Part shown: positions 31,335-39,550 of the stretch, piece after piece
Position numbering within the stretch: the first letter of the stretch is position 1
Layout: each line of letters begins with the position of its first letter
Assembly: GCF_011758645.1 (NCBI RefSeq)
Contig: NZ_JAAMOZ010000004.1
Coordinates: 124,001-188,000, forward strand
DNA length: 64,000 nucleotides
Direction of reading: 5' to 3'
Source of the DNA: Brooklawnia cerclae
Lineage (GTDB): Bacteria; Actinomycetota; Actinomycetes; Propionibacteriales; Propionibacteriaceae
Position numbers and translations under genes: made by a program
The notes under the pieces: generated by a model
Told to the model about the DNA's origin: nothing
Seen by the model: the letters and a program-made list of their open reading frames with translations, nothing else
Database searches by the model: none

Positions 31335-31705
31335 GCCGACTCGAAATCCTTCTCACTCAGGAAAATTCCCAACCTCGACAGTTCCGCCGGCGCATTCGCA
31401 ATGTCGTACAGCGCACGACCCTTGCCGATTTCGACGGGCCACCAGAATTTCTCCAAGGGTGCTTTGGCCGTCCATGCGGGAAGCGCGCGATATCCCATCC
31501 GGTGCAATCGGTACCGAACCGCACCAGCCAGCAAAGCGTCCCACCGGATGTCCCCCGTCGAACCCGGTTCGCCGAGCGCCTCGTCCAATCGCCCCGCTGC
31601 GTCCGCATCGGGGAGGTGACCGACTCCGTCCATGAGCATGCGAAGGGCGCGCGACATGTCACCGGCGGCGAGGCAACCGCGGACATCCTCGGCGATCTCG
31701 CTCAT
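31331..31705 (-). CDS. Putative antitoxin partner of the decayed nucleotidyltransferase
   Basis: 124 residues from ATG 31705; the frame also offers GTG 31732 (with GGAGGA close by) and ATG 31762. It reads MSEIAEDVRGCLAAGDMSRA at the start, has a central LLAGAVRYRLHRMGYRALP, and ends with PAELSRLGIFLSEKDFESA. Proteins of this shape often precede DUF6036-type nucleotidyltransferases in actinobacteria as proposed antitoxins; this is context-based. Its stop overlaps the start of the broken toxin-like gene, so the pair was once coupled. Confidence 0.55.
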   Translation of the reverse strand: MSEIAEDVRGCLAAGDMSRALRMLMDGVGHLPDADAAGRLDEALGEPGSTGDIRWDALLAGAVRYRLHRMGYRALPAWTAKAPLEKFWWPVEIGKGRALYDIANAPAELSRLGIFLSEKDFESA

Positions 31706-31844
31706 GGTGGGCCACCAGCGCTTGTCACCCACGACTCCTCCGATCCCTGCGCTGTCCACCATGCTGAACCGTCGCCGAGCCCGTTACCGGCAAGGACACA
31801 ATTGTCGGCAGGTCGGCATTCTCCCGTGGCCGCTTCCCCGCTGC

Positions 31845-32120
31845 CTACCTGACACGGAACCCCCGCATGCCCTCAGCGGGCACCAGGCGCTGCTCGACGC
31901 GCTCGACCGAGCCCCACGGCGGACCCTCGCGGCACCAGGCCACCATCGCGGCCACCGCGTCGGGCTCGCCCTCGGCGTGCACGCCCACCGAGCCGTCGCC
32001 CTCGTTCCGGACCCAGCCGCTCACGCCCAACTCACCGGCCCGATGCAGGCACGAGTACCGGAATCCGACACCCTGCACGAGTCCGATCACGCGCAGACGC
32101 ACAGCGATCACGCCCGACAT
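31845..32120 (-). CDS. acyP: Acylphosphatase
   Basis: Small enzyme that hydrolyses acyl-phosphates. 91 residues, the usual length. Signature VIGLVQGVGFRYSCLH (catalytic Arg in GVGFR) and VSGWVRNEGDGSVGVHAEG (catalytic Asn in RNEGDG). The ATG has no ribosome binding site; CACAAT lies 6 bases upstream (32127-32132, minus strand), suggesting a leaderless transcript and arguing against a longer start in the same frame. Acetyl-phosphate made by Pta is one possible substrate (speculative). Confidence 0.93.
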   Translation of the reverse strand: MSGVIAVRLRVIGLVQGVGFRYSCLHRAGELGVSGWVRNEGDGSVGVHAEGEPDAVAAMVAWCREGPPWGSVERVEQRLVPAEGMRGFRVR

Positions 32121-32205
32121 GTGCCAATTGTGGCCCACACCTTTCGTTAAGGGGAATGTCATGTACGGGAGGTATGCTGTCCGCGGTCCAGCAGGAGGAT
32201 GATCG

Positions 32206-33414
32206 ATGGCTCCCCCGAACGCCTTTTCGCGACGCACGTTGCTCGCCGGCGCCGCCGTGGTGACGTTGGTCGGCTGCGCCTCCGAGCCGTCGGACAGCGA
32301 CGACCCGACAGCAGGGGCGGGCAGCGGGACCCCCGTGTCCCCCTCGGCCGCCTCCACCGTCGCCCCGACCGTGCAGGTCACCGCCGAGCATGGGTTCGAT
32401 GCGATGTGGCCGCAGGACATCCTCGACATCCAGGTGAGCGGCGGGACGGTGTCGAAGGTCACCGTCACGAGCGCCGACGGCGGCGACGTACCCGGAACCC
32501 TCACCGGGGCGCAGTGGAAGCCCGAGCGGAACTTCCTCGTCCGGGCCACCTACACGATCACCGTCGAGGCCGAGAACGAGTCCGGCGTCGCGTTCCCGAC
32601 GACGGTGAGCGCCACCACCATCGATCCCGAGTTCGTCACCGAGGTCGACTTCCGGTACGCCGACGGTCAGATCGGCAACGGCATGCCCGTGTGGGTGCGG
32701 TTCGACATGAGCGTCACCGACGAGCAGCGCGCCGCGATCGAGAAGACCGCCACCATCACGACCGTGCCCGCCCAGGAGGGGTCGTGGGGCTGGATGGACG
32801 ACACCACGCTCGCCTGGCGCCCGCGCGACTACTGGCAGGCGGGCAGCACCGCCCACGTCGAGGTCAAGGCCGCTGGCCTGCCCGCCGCCGACACCTGGGT
32901 GCTGGCCGACGCCGCCGCCGACTACCAGTTCGGCGACCTTCGCGTCCTGAAGACCGACATCGACAACCACTCACTCACCTGCCTGCGCAACGGCAACGTC
33001 GACGCCGTCATCCCGGTGAGCCTGGGCAAGCCCGGGGACGAGACCATGACCGGCACCAAGCTGATCATGGAAAAGGAATACGAGACCATCATGGACTCGG
33101 AGAGCTACGGGGTCGACAACGAGAGCGCGGACGGCTACAAGGTGACCGTCTACTGGAACCAGCGGATCACCTGGTCGGGCGAGTACTTCCACGCGGCCCC
33201 CTGGGCGGACGCCTACCACGGCAACACGAACGTCAGCCACGGCTGCACCGGCATGACGACCGACAACGCCACCTGGCTGTACAACTGGACGCAGATCGGC
33301 GACCCCGCCGAGTTCACGGGGACGTCCGCCAAGGGTTCCGTGCCGGCCTGGGACACCTACGGCTGCTGGACCTACGACTGGGAGACCTGGAAGACCCTCA
33401 GCGCCGTCGCCTGA
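32206..33414 (+). CDS. L,D-transpeptidase lipoprotein
   Basis: Makes 3-3 crosslinks in peptidoglycan, outside the membrane. 402 residues. The N-terminus has RR (SRRTLLAGAA) and lipobox LVGC at about residue 24, so it is a possible Tat-exported lipoprotein. A Ser/Thr/Pro-rich linker and one or two Ig-like domains (about 60-230, WGWMDDTTLAWRPRDYW) precede the YkuD domain (about 245-375). Active-site motif YHGNTNVSHGCTGM, with Cys at about 347. Layout matches mycobacterial LdtMt2. Start ATG has AGGAGG upstream and TATGCT (32173-32178) as possible -10. Penicillin-binding protein gene follows within 2 kb. Confidence 0.94.
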   Translation: MAPPNAFSRRTLLAGAAVVTLVGCASEPSDSDDPTAGAGSGTPVSPSAASTVAPTVQVTAEHGFDAMWPQDILDIQVSGGTVSKVTVTSADGGDVPGTLTGAQWKPERNFLVRATYTITVEAENESGVAFPTTVSATTIDPEFVTEVDFRYADGQIGNGMPVWVRFDMSVTDEQRAAIEKTATITTVPAQEGSWGWMDDTTLAWRPRDYWQAGSTAHVEVKAAGLPAADTWVLADAAADYQFGDLRVLKTDIDNHSLTCLRNGNVDAVIPVSLGKPGDETMTGTKLIMEKEYETIMDSESYGVDNESADGYKVTVYWNQRITWSGEYFHAAPWADAYHGNTNVSHGCTGMTTDNATWLYNWTQIGDPAEFTGTSAKGSVPAWDTYGCWTYDWETWKTLSAVA

Positions 33415-33473
33415 GCGCCGGTTACGCTCCGGCAAGCACGGCGGACGCGTCCTGACGGACTCGGGGACCCAAA

Positions 33474-33650
33474 CGGCCGTCGAGCTTGTCGAAACGACCT
33501 CCACAACCGCTCCTTTCGACAAGCTCAAGGAGCACCAAGACGGCCGTTGAGCTTGTCGAAACGACCCTTCGACAAACTCAGGGACCCCAAACGGCCGTTG
33601 AGCTCGTCGAAACGACCCTTCGACAAGCTCAGGGACCGGGACCATCCGTC
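33474..33650. repeat. Tandem copies of the TTCGACAAGCTCA repeat (50-bp unit)
   Basis: Two near-identical 50-bp units (about 33540-33589 and 33590-33639) start ACGGCCGTTGAGCT, and a more diverged copy starts at 33474. Each unit holds an inverted pair, TTGAGCTTGTCGAAA and CTTCGACAAGCTCAGGGA. Related copies are at 37979-38146, 51594-51681 and 5194-5210. It lies just upstream of the aldo/keto reductase gene. Open frames through it (VVELVETT or FDKLRD peptides) are by-products. Confidence 0.85.
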
Positions 33651-33711
33651 GTCAAGCTCAAAGAGCACTCAGCCCATCGCGCCGGAGCCCGCGTCCGTGC
33701 ACAATGAGGCC

Positions 33712-34782
33712 ATGCTCACAGATGGAATCGCCTACCAGGCGTCGCCGGCGCGCTACGACGGCTCGATGATCTACCGACGCGCAGGTGCCTCCGGCCTGCT
33801 GCTACCGGTGATCTCGCTCGGCCTGTGGCAGAACTTCGGCGACCTGCACCCCTACGAGAACCAGCGGGCCATCGTCCGGGCCGCGTTCGACGCGGGGATC
33901 ACGCACTTCGACCTGGCGAACAACTACGGCCCGCCTCCGGGCCAGGCCGAGATCAACTTCGGCAACCTGCTGCGCACCGATCTCGCGCCCTACCGCGACG
34001 AACTCGTCGTCTCGACCAAGGCCGGCTGGGACATGTGGGACGGCCCCTACGGCGGTGGCCAGGTGGGCGGGAGCCGCAAGTACATCCTCGCGTCCCTCGA
34101 CCAATCGTTGCGCCGCCTCGGTCTCGACTACGTCGACATCTTCTACTCGCACCGTTTCGACCCCACCACACCGCTCGCCGAGACGATCGGCGCCCTCGAC
34201 ACCGCGGTGCGCCAGGGCAAGGCCCTCTACGTGGGTATCAGCAGCTACTCCGCCGAACGCACCCGCGAGGCCGCGGAGATCGCCCGCGATCTCGGCACAC
34301 CGCTGCTGATCCACCAGCCGAGCTACTCGATGCTCAACCGCTGGATCGAGAAGCCCACCACCCCGAACGGCTCGCTGCTCGACGAGTGCGCCGCCCAGGG
34401 CATGGGCATGATTGCGTTCACCGCACTCGCCCAGGGGCTGCTCACCACCAAGTACCTCGGTGGTGTGCCCGAGGGCTCGCGGGCCACGCGTCAAGGCAGC
34501 TTCGATCAGGGCTGGCTCAACGACGACGTGCTCGCACGGGTGCGGGGACTGGGCGACATCGCCGCACGTCGTGGCCAGTCGCTGCCCCAGCTGGCGCTGG
34601 CCTGGGTGCTACGGGACGACCGCATGACCTCGACGCTCATCGGCGCGTCCAGCGTCCGGCAGCTTCAGGACAACCTGGGCGCGCTGGGCAACCTGTCCTT
34701 CACCGCCGAGGAAATCGCCGAGATCGACCGATACGCGGTGGAGTCGGGCGTCAACCTCTGGGAGAAGCCGGCAACCGCCTGA
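33712..34782 (+). CDS. Aldo/keto reductase, YghZ-like (L-glyceraldehyde 3-phosphate reductase type)
   Basis: NADPH-dependent carbonyl reductase; YghZ members reduce L-glyceraldehyde 3-phosphate and methylglyoxal. 356 residues. SLGLWQNFGDL, FDLANNYGPPPGQAE (catalytic Asp/Tyr), VVSTKAGWDMWDGPYGGG (catalytic Lys), DIFYSHRFDP (His). The frame is open back into the repeat, but CACAAT at 33700-33705 sits 6 bases before ATG 33712, supporting this start. The gene stands alone. Confidence 0.9.
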   Translation: MLTDGIAYQASPARYDGSMIYRRAGASGLLLPVISLGLWQNFGDLHPYENQRAIVRAAFDAGITHFDLANNYGPPPGQAEINFGNLLRTDLAPYRDELVVSTKAGWDMWDGPYGGGQVGGSRKYILASLDQSLRRLGLDYVDIFYSHRFDPTTPLAETIGALDTAVRQGKALYVGISSYSAERTREAAEIARDLGTPLLIHQPSYSMLNRWIEKPTTPNGSLLDECAAQGMGMIAFTALAQGLLTTKYLGGVPEGSRATRQGSFDQGWLNDDVLARVRGLGDIAARRGQSLPQLALAWVLRDDRMTSTLIGASSVRQLQDNLGALGNLSFTAEEIAEIDRYAVESGVNLWEKPATA

Positions 34783-34928
34783 GGAGGCCCGTGGAGCGGC
34801 CTGTCGTCCCGGCGGTATCGACGAGTTCGGTCCCGGTCGCCTCGGCAGACACGACGACCACCGGCGAGACGGACACGACGGCCGCTCCTTGTGCGCCTGC
34901 CACCCGGTGTCGTGACAGAGGCGACGGC

Positions 34929-34934
34929 TAGTCT
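34929..34934 (+). promoter_or_regulatory. Candidate -10 for leaderless penicillin-binding protein gene
   Basis: TAGTCT followed by 6 bases and ATG 34941, with no ribosome binding site between. Confidence 0.45.
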
Positions 34935-34940
34935 CAAGTC

Positions 34941-36959
34941 ATGGAACTCGTGGGCACCCGGACGAAGACTTCCACGCGCCGGCGCGGGCTCGCGGGGCTG
35001 GTCGCGGCGGTGCTCGGGCTCACTGCCTGCTCGCTGGGCGATTCGCCCGGTTCGCAGCCGAGCCCCGGCGCCGATCAAGTGGCCGCCTCACTGGCCTCCG
35101 CCCTGGAGGAGGGAACGATCGATGGCCTCCCCCTGGCCGGGGACGCGTCCCGTGCTGAACTCGACTACCAGCAGGCTACCGGAGCCATGGACGGCCTCGT
35201 CCCCGAGGTGTCGGTCGGCGCGATCACCTACGACTCCGCGGGCACGACCGCGACCGTGGAGCTCGGCCAGACCTACTCCTTCGACCAGGGCGACTGGGAG
35301 TTCACCAGCTCCGCCACCCTGACCTGGACCGACAACCAGTGGCTCGTCGACTGGAACCCGACCGTCGTGCACCCCCAGTTGACCTCCACGACGCGGCTCT
35401 ACTACGAGCGGACGCAGGCCGACCGCGGCTCCATCACCGGGGCCGGGGGTGTGGCGATCGTCGAGGACCGGACGGTCTACAAGGTGGGCATCGACAAGAC
35501 CCGGGTCGACCAGGCACAACAGGACGCGTCCGCCCGTGCCCTGGCCGCCCTGGTCGGCGTCGACGCGGAGGCATTCGCCCAGCAGGTGGCGGCATCGGGG
35601 CCGCAGGCGTTCGTCCTGGCCATCACTCTGCGTCAGGGGCAGGTACCGCCCCAGATCGGCGACGTCGCCGGTGCCTCGGCCCTTGAGACGACGCTGCCGC
35701 TGGCTCCGTGGTCGAACTTCGCCGACGGGCTCATGGGCACCGCGGGCGAGGCCACCGCCGAGGCGATCGAGGCCGGCGACGGGAAGGTCGTCGAGGGCGA
35801 CATCGTCGGCCTCAGCGGGCTGCAGGCCGAACACGACGAGCAGCTCCGCGGGTCGCCCGGGCACACCATCAGCATCATTCCCCGGAGTGAGTCACAACTC
35901 GCCTCGTTGCCGCCCGCGACGCCGGACGCGTCGAGCAGTTCCTCCGGGACCGCGACGCCGGGCGCCGGGTCGTCGAGCACGCAGCCGAGCGCCTCGTCCA
36001 GCGGAAGTTCCGGCTCGGGGGACGAACAGCTCCTGTTCTCGCTGGCCGCGGTGGACGGCACCGACCTGGAGACCACCATCGACCTCGAACTCCAGCGGAA
36101 GACCGAAGGAGTGCTCGCCGCCTACACCGGTGAACTGGTGATGGCGGTCGTCCTCGACCGCCAGACCGGGGCGATCCTCGCCGCGGCCAACTCCCCCGTG
36201 GAGGAATCCCAGAACTTCGCGCTCACCGGCGCGTACCCGCCCGGCTCGACCATGAAGATCGTCACCTCGCTGGCACTGATCCGACGCGGAATGACACCCG
36301 ACAGCCTTGTGAACTGCACCGAGACCGCCGAGATCAACGGGCGCGTCTTCCACAACTACAACGGCTATCCCTCTGCCTACAACGGCATGATCCCGCTGCG
36401 CACCGCGGTGCAGAAGTCGTGCAACACCGCCTTCATGAACGCCTCGCTCGACCTGTCGCCCGACGAGCTCCGCAACGCCGCGGCCAGCCTCGGCATCGGC
36501 ATGGACCTCGACGCCGGCTTCGACGCGTTCTACGGGACGGTCCCGACGCTGGACGACTCCGTCGTGCGTGCCGCGAGTGCCATCGGCCAGGGCGACGTGC
36601 TTGTGTCACCGATGGCTCTGGCGGCCGAGGCCGCGTCCGCGGCGAGCGGGCACACCGTCGTCCCCTACCTGTTGACGCAGCAGGTGCCTGCCTCGACCGG
36701 GCAGGCGCTCACCGAGTCGGAGGCGGCAGCGCTGCGTGACCTCATGGGAGCCGTCGTCCAGTCCGGCGGGACGCTCTCGCAGATGGCCGGTGTCCTCGAC
36801 GGGGCCAAGTCGGGCACGGCCGAATACACCAACGACGATCCCCCGAAGACGCACAGCTGGGTGGTCGGCTACGACGACCGCTACGCGGTGAGCGTGATGC
36901 AGTACACCAACAACGGCGGCAGCATCCCGCAGGACGTCGTCACGGCACTGCTTTCCTGA
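34941..36959 (+). CDS. Class B penicillin-binding protein with NTF2-like (MecA_N) domain
   Basis: D,D-transpeptidase for peptidoglycan crosslinking. 672 residues. The N-terminus is basic, then hydrophobic, with lipobox-like LTAC at about residue 30, so possibly a lipoprotein. MecA_N-like domain about 45-165, dimerisation region about 170-330 and a Ser/Gly/Thr-rich insert at about 330-360. Transpeptidase motifs: S436-T-M-K439 (in PPGSTMKI), S493-C-N495 (KSCNTAF) and K623-S-G-T (AKSGTAEY). An ordinary KTG is replaced by KSG, which is an accepted variant. Followed after 17 bases by the MscS gene. Confidence 0.92.
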   Translation: MELVGTRTKTSTRRRGLAGLVAAVLGLTACSLGDSPGSQPSPGADQVAASLASALEEGTIDGLPLAGDASRAELDYQQATGAMDGLVPEVSVGAITYDSAGTTATVELGQTYSFDQGDWEFTSSATLTWTDNQWLVDWNPTVVHPQLTSTTRLYYERTQADRGSITGAGGVAIVEDRTVYKVGIDKTRVDQAQQDASARALAALVGVDAEAFAQQVAASGPQAFVLAITLRQGQVPPQIGDVAGASALETTLPLAPWSNFADGLMGTAGEATAEAIEAGDGKVVEGDIVGLSGLQAEHDEQLRGSPGHTISIIPRSESQLASLPPATPDASSSSSGTATPGAGSSSTQPSASSSGSSGSGDEQLLFSLAAVDGTDLETTIDLELQRKTEGVLAAYTGELVMAVVLDRQTGAILAAANSPVEESQNFALTGAYPPGSTMKIVTSLALIRRGMTPDSLVNCTETAEINGRVFHNYNGYPSAYNGMIPLRTAVQKSCNTAFMNASLDLSPDELRNAAASLGIGMDLDAGFDAFYGTVPTLDDSVVRAASAIGQGDVLVSPMALAAEAASAASGHTVVPYLLTQQVPASTGQALTESEAAALRDLMGAVVQSGGTLSQMAGVLDGAKSGTAEYTNDDPPKTHSWVVGYDDRYAVSVMQYTNNGGSIPQDVVTALLS

Positions 36960-36976
36960 CGGACACTGGAGACCCC

Positions 36977-37954
36977 ATGCGATTCACCTGGCCGGACACC
37001 CTGATCGAGATCACGGTCATCCTGGTACTCGCCGTGCTCGTCCGCGGCCTGCTCAAGCGCCTCATCAATCGCACCATCGCGCACGCCGCCAAGCGCGCCG
37101 AGGAGCAGAAGGCCACTCTCGGGGAGAGGGCGGCGGAGGTGCTGATCCGCGCCGGTGGCCTCGACACCGAGCGCCAGGTACACCGCACCCGGACGCTCGG
37201 CACGATGCTGAACTCCCTGCTGGACACGCTGATCGTCATCATCGTCGGGTTCACCGTGCTCCAGGCGCTGAACGTGAACATCATGCCGGCACTCGCGTCC
37301 GCGGGCATCGGCGGCATCGCCATCGGCTTCGGTGCGCAGAGCCTGATCAAAGATGTGCTCGCCGGCATCTTCGTCATCCTGGAAGACCAGTTCGGCGTCG
37401 GCGACTACATCAATGTCGGGGACCTCGAGGGCACCGTCCAGAGCGTCGGGCTGCGCGTCACCCGCGTGCAGGACCCCAACGGTGAGATGTGGTACGTGCG
37501 CAACGGCGAGATCGTGACCCTGGGGAACAAGTCGCAGGGATGGTCGACCTCGTACATCGCCATCCCCGCCAACATCACCGAGGACCCGTTCCGGGTGATC
37601 GGCCTGCTGGAAGAGCTGTGCGCGGCCCTGGACGAGGACCCGACCTGGCGCGACCAGATGCTGGAGACGCCGAAGGTGCTCGGCCTGACGGGCTTCGACG
37701 CCACCCAGGCCACGTACACCGTCATGATCAAGTGCCCGGCCAACAAGCAGTGGGACTCTGAACGCGAGGTGCGCGCGCGGGCGGTCGTCCTGTTCCGGCA
37801 GGCGGGTGTGAAGTCTCCCAGCCAGATCGTGCAGTCCGTCACCGGTCAGGCTGATCCTCCATCGGCCGCGTCGGTGATCCGCGCGGCACCCACCGGCTCG
37901 TCGCTGTTGCCGCGCGACCCGGGCGGCAACGACAAGGATCCGGTCGAAGGGTGA
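36977..37954 (+). CDS. Small-conductance mechanosensitive channel, MscS family
   Basis: Releases solutes on hypo-osmotic shock. 325 residues. One N-terminal TM (about 4-24), a charged linker, a second TM (about 75-100) and the pore helix with AGIGGIAIGFGAQSLIKDV, followed by the beta domain IFVILEDQFGVGDYI and the C-terminal alpha/beta domain. The last about 45 residues are disordered-looking. A short leader of 17 bases from the PBP stop with GGAGA suggests co-transcription. A repeat array starts right after its stop. Confidence 0.92.
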   Translation: MRFTWPDTLIEITVILVLAVLVRGLLKRLINRTIAHAAKRAEEQKATLGERAAEVLIRAGGLDTERQVHRTRTLGTMLNSLLDTLIVIIVGFTVLQALNVNIMPALASAGIGGIAIGFGAQSLIKDVLAGIFVILEDQFGVGDYINVGDLEGTVQSVGLRVTRVQDPNGEMWYVRNGEIVTLGNKSQGWSTSYIAIPANITEDPFRVIGLLEELCAALDEDPTWRDQMLETPKVLGLTGFDATQATYTVMIKCPANKQWDSEREVRARAVVLFRQAGVKSPSQIVQSVTGQADPPSAASVIRAAPTGSSLLPRDPGGNDKDPVEG

Positions 37955-37978
37955 TCCTTAAGCCTGCCGAAGAGCTCA

Positions 37979-38146
37979 TTTCGACAAGCTCAACGAGCGT
38001 TCCGCAAGTGGTCCTCGAGCCTAAGGAAGAACTCGTTTCGACAAGCTCAACGAGCATTCTGCAGGCGGTCCTTGAGCTGGACCGAGAGCTCGTTTCGACA
38101 AGCTCAACGAGCGTTCCGCAAGTGGTCCTTGAGCTTGTCGAAAGGA
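37979..38146. repeat. Tandem copies of the TTCGACAAGCTCA repeat (57-bp period)
   Basis: TTTCGACAAGCTCAACGAGC recurs at 37979, 38036 and 38093, a regular 57-bp period. The array closes with the inverse form CTTGAGCTTGTCGAAAGGAC (about 38127-38146). The spacing sequences are diverged copies of one another, so it is not a CRISPR. It lies between mscS and the cobalamin riboswitch and could act as a terminator barrier. Confidence 0.85.
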
Positions 38147-38199
38147 CGCGGCTACTCCCGGCATCTCCCGAAATGGTCCCGGGTGGCATCCGGGGACGG

Positions 38200-38310
38200 G
38201 CTGGGTTAGCCTCATAGGAGGATCCGATCGGGGGAATCTGGTGCAAACCCAGAGCTGACCCGCAGCCGTGATGGACGCCGATGCGTCCCAGCCGGAATGC
38301 CCGTGCGGAG
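38200..38310 (+). ncRNA. Cobalamin riboswitch
   Basis: The core 38230-38272 reads GGGGAATCTGGTGCAAACCC then AGAGCTGACCCGCAGCCGTG, matching the conserved GGGAA..GGTG.AA..CC....CTG.CCCGC..C.GT pattern of the class. The B12 box is at about 38290-38308 (AGCCGGAATGCCCGTGCGG). An upstream stem segment GGGTTAGCCTCAT lies at 38203-38215. Such RNAs bind adenosyl- or other cobalamins and switch off B12 transport or synthesis genes. It precedes the alpha/alpha-toroid and ECF operon by about 80 bases. Outer boundaries are approximate. Confidence 0.9.
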
Positions 38311-38365
38311 CCGACCAGTAACGCTCGTCGCGGTCCACGGGTGGGTCAGGCGCTCGTCGCACCTC

Positions 38366-38389
38366 CCCCGGACCAGGAAAGGACCGGGG
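38366..38389 (+). promoter_or_regulatory. Hairpin holding the ribosome binding site, likely riboswitch expression platform
   Basis: CCCCGGACC (38366-38374) pairs with GGACCGGGG (38381-38389) with one A-A mismatch. The loop and 3' side contain AGGAAAGGA, the ribosome binding site, and the ATG follows at 38390. A stem this close would block initiation, which fits translational control by the riboswitch (inference). Confidence 0.65.
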
Positions 38390-39550
38390 ATGAATCTCCG
38401 AAACAAGCTGCTGGCCGTCGGGATCGCGGCCGGCCTCGTTCTGACGCCCGTCGCATCAACGGCGCTCGCCAGCCAATCGCATGCGGGACCCGTCGTCTCA
38501 CAGGTGCAGAACCAGGACGCCGCCACCCGCGCGGCCGACTGGCTGAACAGCCAGTTCGTCGATAGCACGTATCTGACCGGTTTCACCGGCGAGGGGGACC
38601 CCTCCAACACCGCGGACGCAGTCTTGGCCCTGGTGGCCTCGCAGGCGCATCCCGAGACCATCACCAAGGCCGTTGAATGGCTACAGTCCCAAGCACCGAC
38701 GGCAGCCACGAACGCGGGCAATTCCGCTCGTTTCCTGCTGGTCGCGGACGCCATGGGCATCGACCCGACAGACTTCGGGGGCGTCGACCTGGTCAGCAAG
38801 GTTGCTGACGACGGCAGCAGCCAGGCCGGCAATCCCTACGGACTGGCTCTTCAGGTGCTCGCTCTGTCACGATCCGGTGCCACCGTGCCGGACGGGATCG
38901 TCAACGCACTGTCAGCCACGCAGGAAGCTTCAGGAGCGTTCGCCTTTCCCTCAGGCATCGATATCGACTCCACCGGCCTAGCCGCGCTCGCGCTTTCCCT
39001 CCTCACAGAAGACCCGGACGCTCAGGACGCCGCGGATGCCGCCGTCCAGTGGCTGCTTGACAACCAGTGCACAACGGTCGTCGGCCAGTGCACCAGCGTC
39101 GGCGCCTATTGGGGCAGTTACTCGCCCGCCAACACCTCGGGCCTGGTCATCCCGGCTCTGGCCACCGCGGGATACGACGAGACCGATGAGGTCGCCTGGC
39201 TGCTGACCCAGCAGACAGGCGACGGCGGCTTCGCCTACAACGGAGCCAGCGACATCTACGCCACCTCACAGGCACTCATCGCCATCACCGGTAGTTCCCT
39301 CGCAACGGTCGAGATGTTCGAGTACACCGAGCCGACCCAGACCCCCGTTCCGACCAGCGTCGCACCGACGCCGGTGCCGGAGGAGACCACCCCGACGACC
39401 TCGGCGAGCAGCACCAGCCCGGCGCCGACGGCCTCGGCCGACAAGCCCCAGAAGCTCCCGCAGACCGGGAGTGACGGCTCCGGCATGATCGGTCTCGCTC
39501 TGATCACCCTCGCGGCCGGGGTGGTCGCGGCATCGCGGATCCGGAAGTGA
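38390..39550 (+). CDS. LPXTG-anchored alpha/alpha-toroid protein, likely surface cobalamin-binding
   Basis: 386 residues. Signal peptide about 1-28 (MNLRNKLLAVGIAAGLVLTP ending STALA). Residues about 45-310 are a series of helical repeats like those of prenyltransferase/terpene-cyclase toroids and of the N-domain of transcobalamin and intrinsic factor: AADWLNSQF, AVEWLQSQ, GLALQVLALS, STGLAALALSLL, AVQWLLDNQ, VAWLLTQQTGDGGFAYNG. A Thr/Pro/Ser-rich wall spacer follows (about 320-350), then LPQTG at 356-360, a TM segment and RIRK, a sortase signal. A cobalamin riboswitch lies upstream and an ECF transporter downstream, so B12 capture is the best guess. Enzyme activity is not expected. Confidence 0.8.
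   Translation: MNLRNKLLAVGIAAGLVLTPVASTALASQSHAGPVVSQVQNQDAATRAADWLNSQFVDSTYLTGFTGEGDPSNTADAVLALVASQAHPETITKAVEWLQSQAPTAATNAGNSARFLLVADAMGIDPTDFGGVDLVSKVADDGSSQAGNPYGLALQVLALSRSGATVPDGIVNALSATQEASGAFAFPSGIDIDSTGLAALALSLLTEDPDAQDAADAAVQWLLDNQCTTVVGQCTSVGAYWGSYSPANTSGLVIPALATAGYDETDEVAWLLTQQTGDGGFAYNGASDIYATSQALIAITGSSLATVEMFEYTEPTQTPVPTSVAPTPVPEETTPTTSASSTSPAPTASADKPQKLPQTGSDGSGMIGLALITLAAGVVAASRIRK

Noticed and set aside
33486-33711. Open frames with VVELVETTLRQ or FDKLRD peptides
   Set aside because: Produced by translating the TTCGACAAGCTCA repeats; no start signal or conserved protein.
37979-38146. CRISPR-like regular array
   Set aside because: Spacers are diverged copies of one another, only three units, no cas genes.
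38212-38832. 206-residue minus-strand frame over the riboswitch
   Set aside because: Conflicts with the conserved riboswitch core and the signal-peptide gene on the plus strand.
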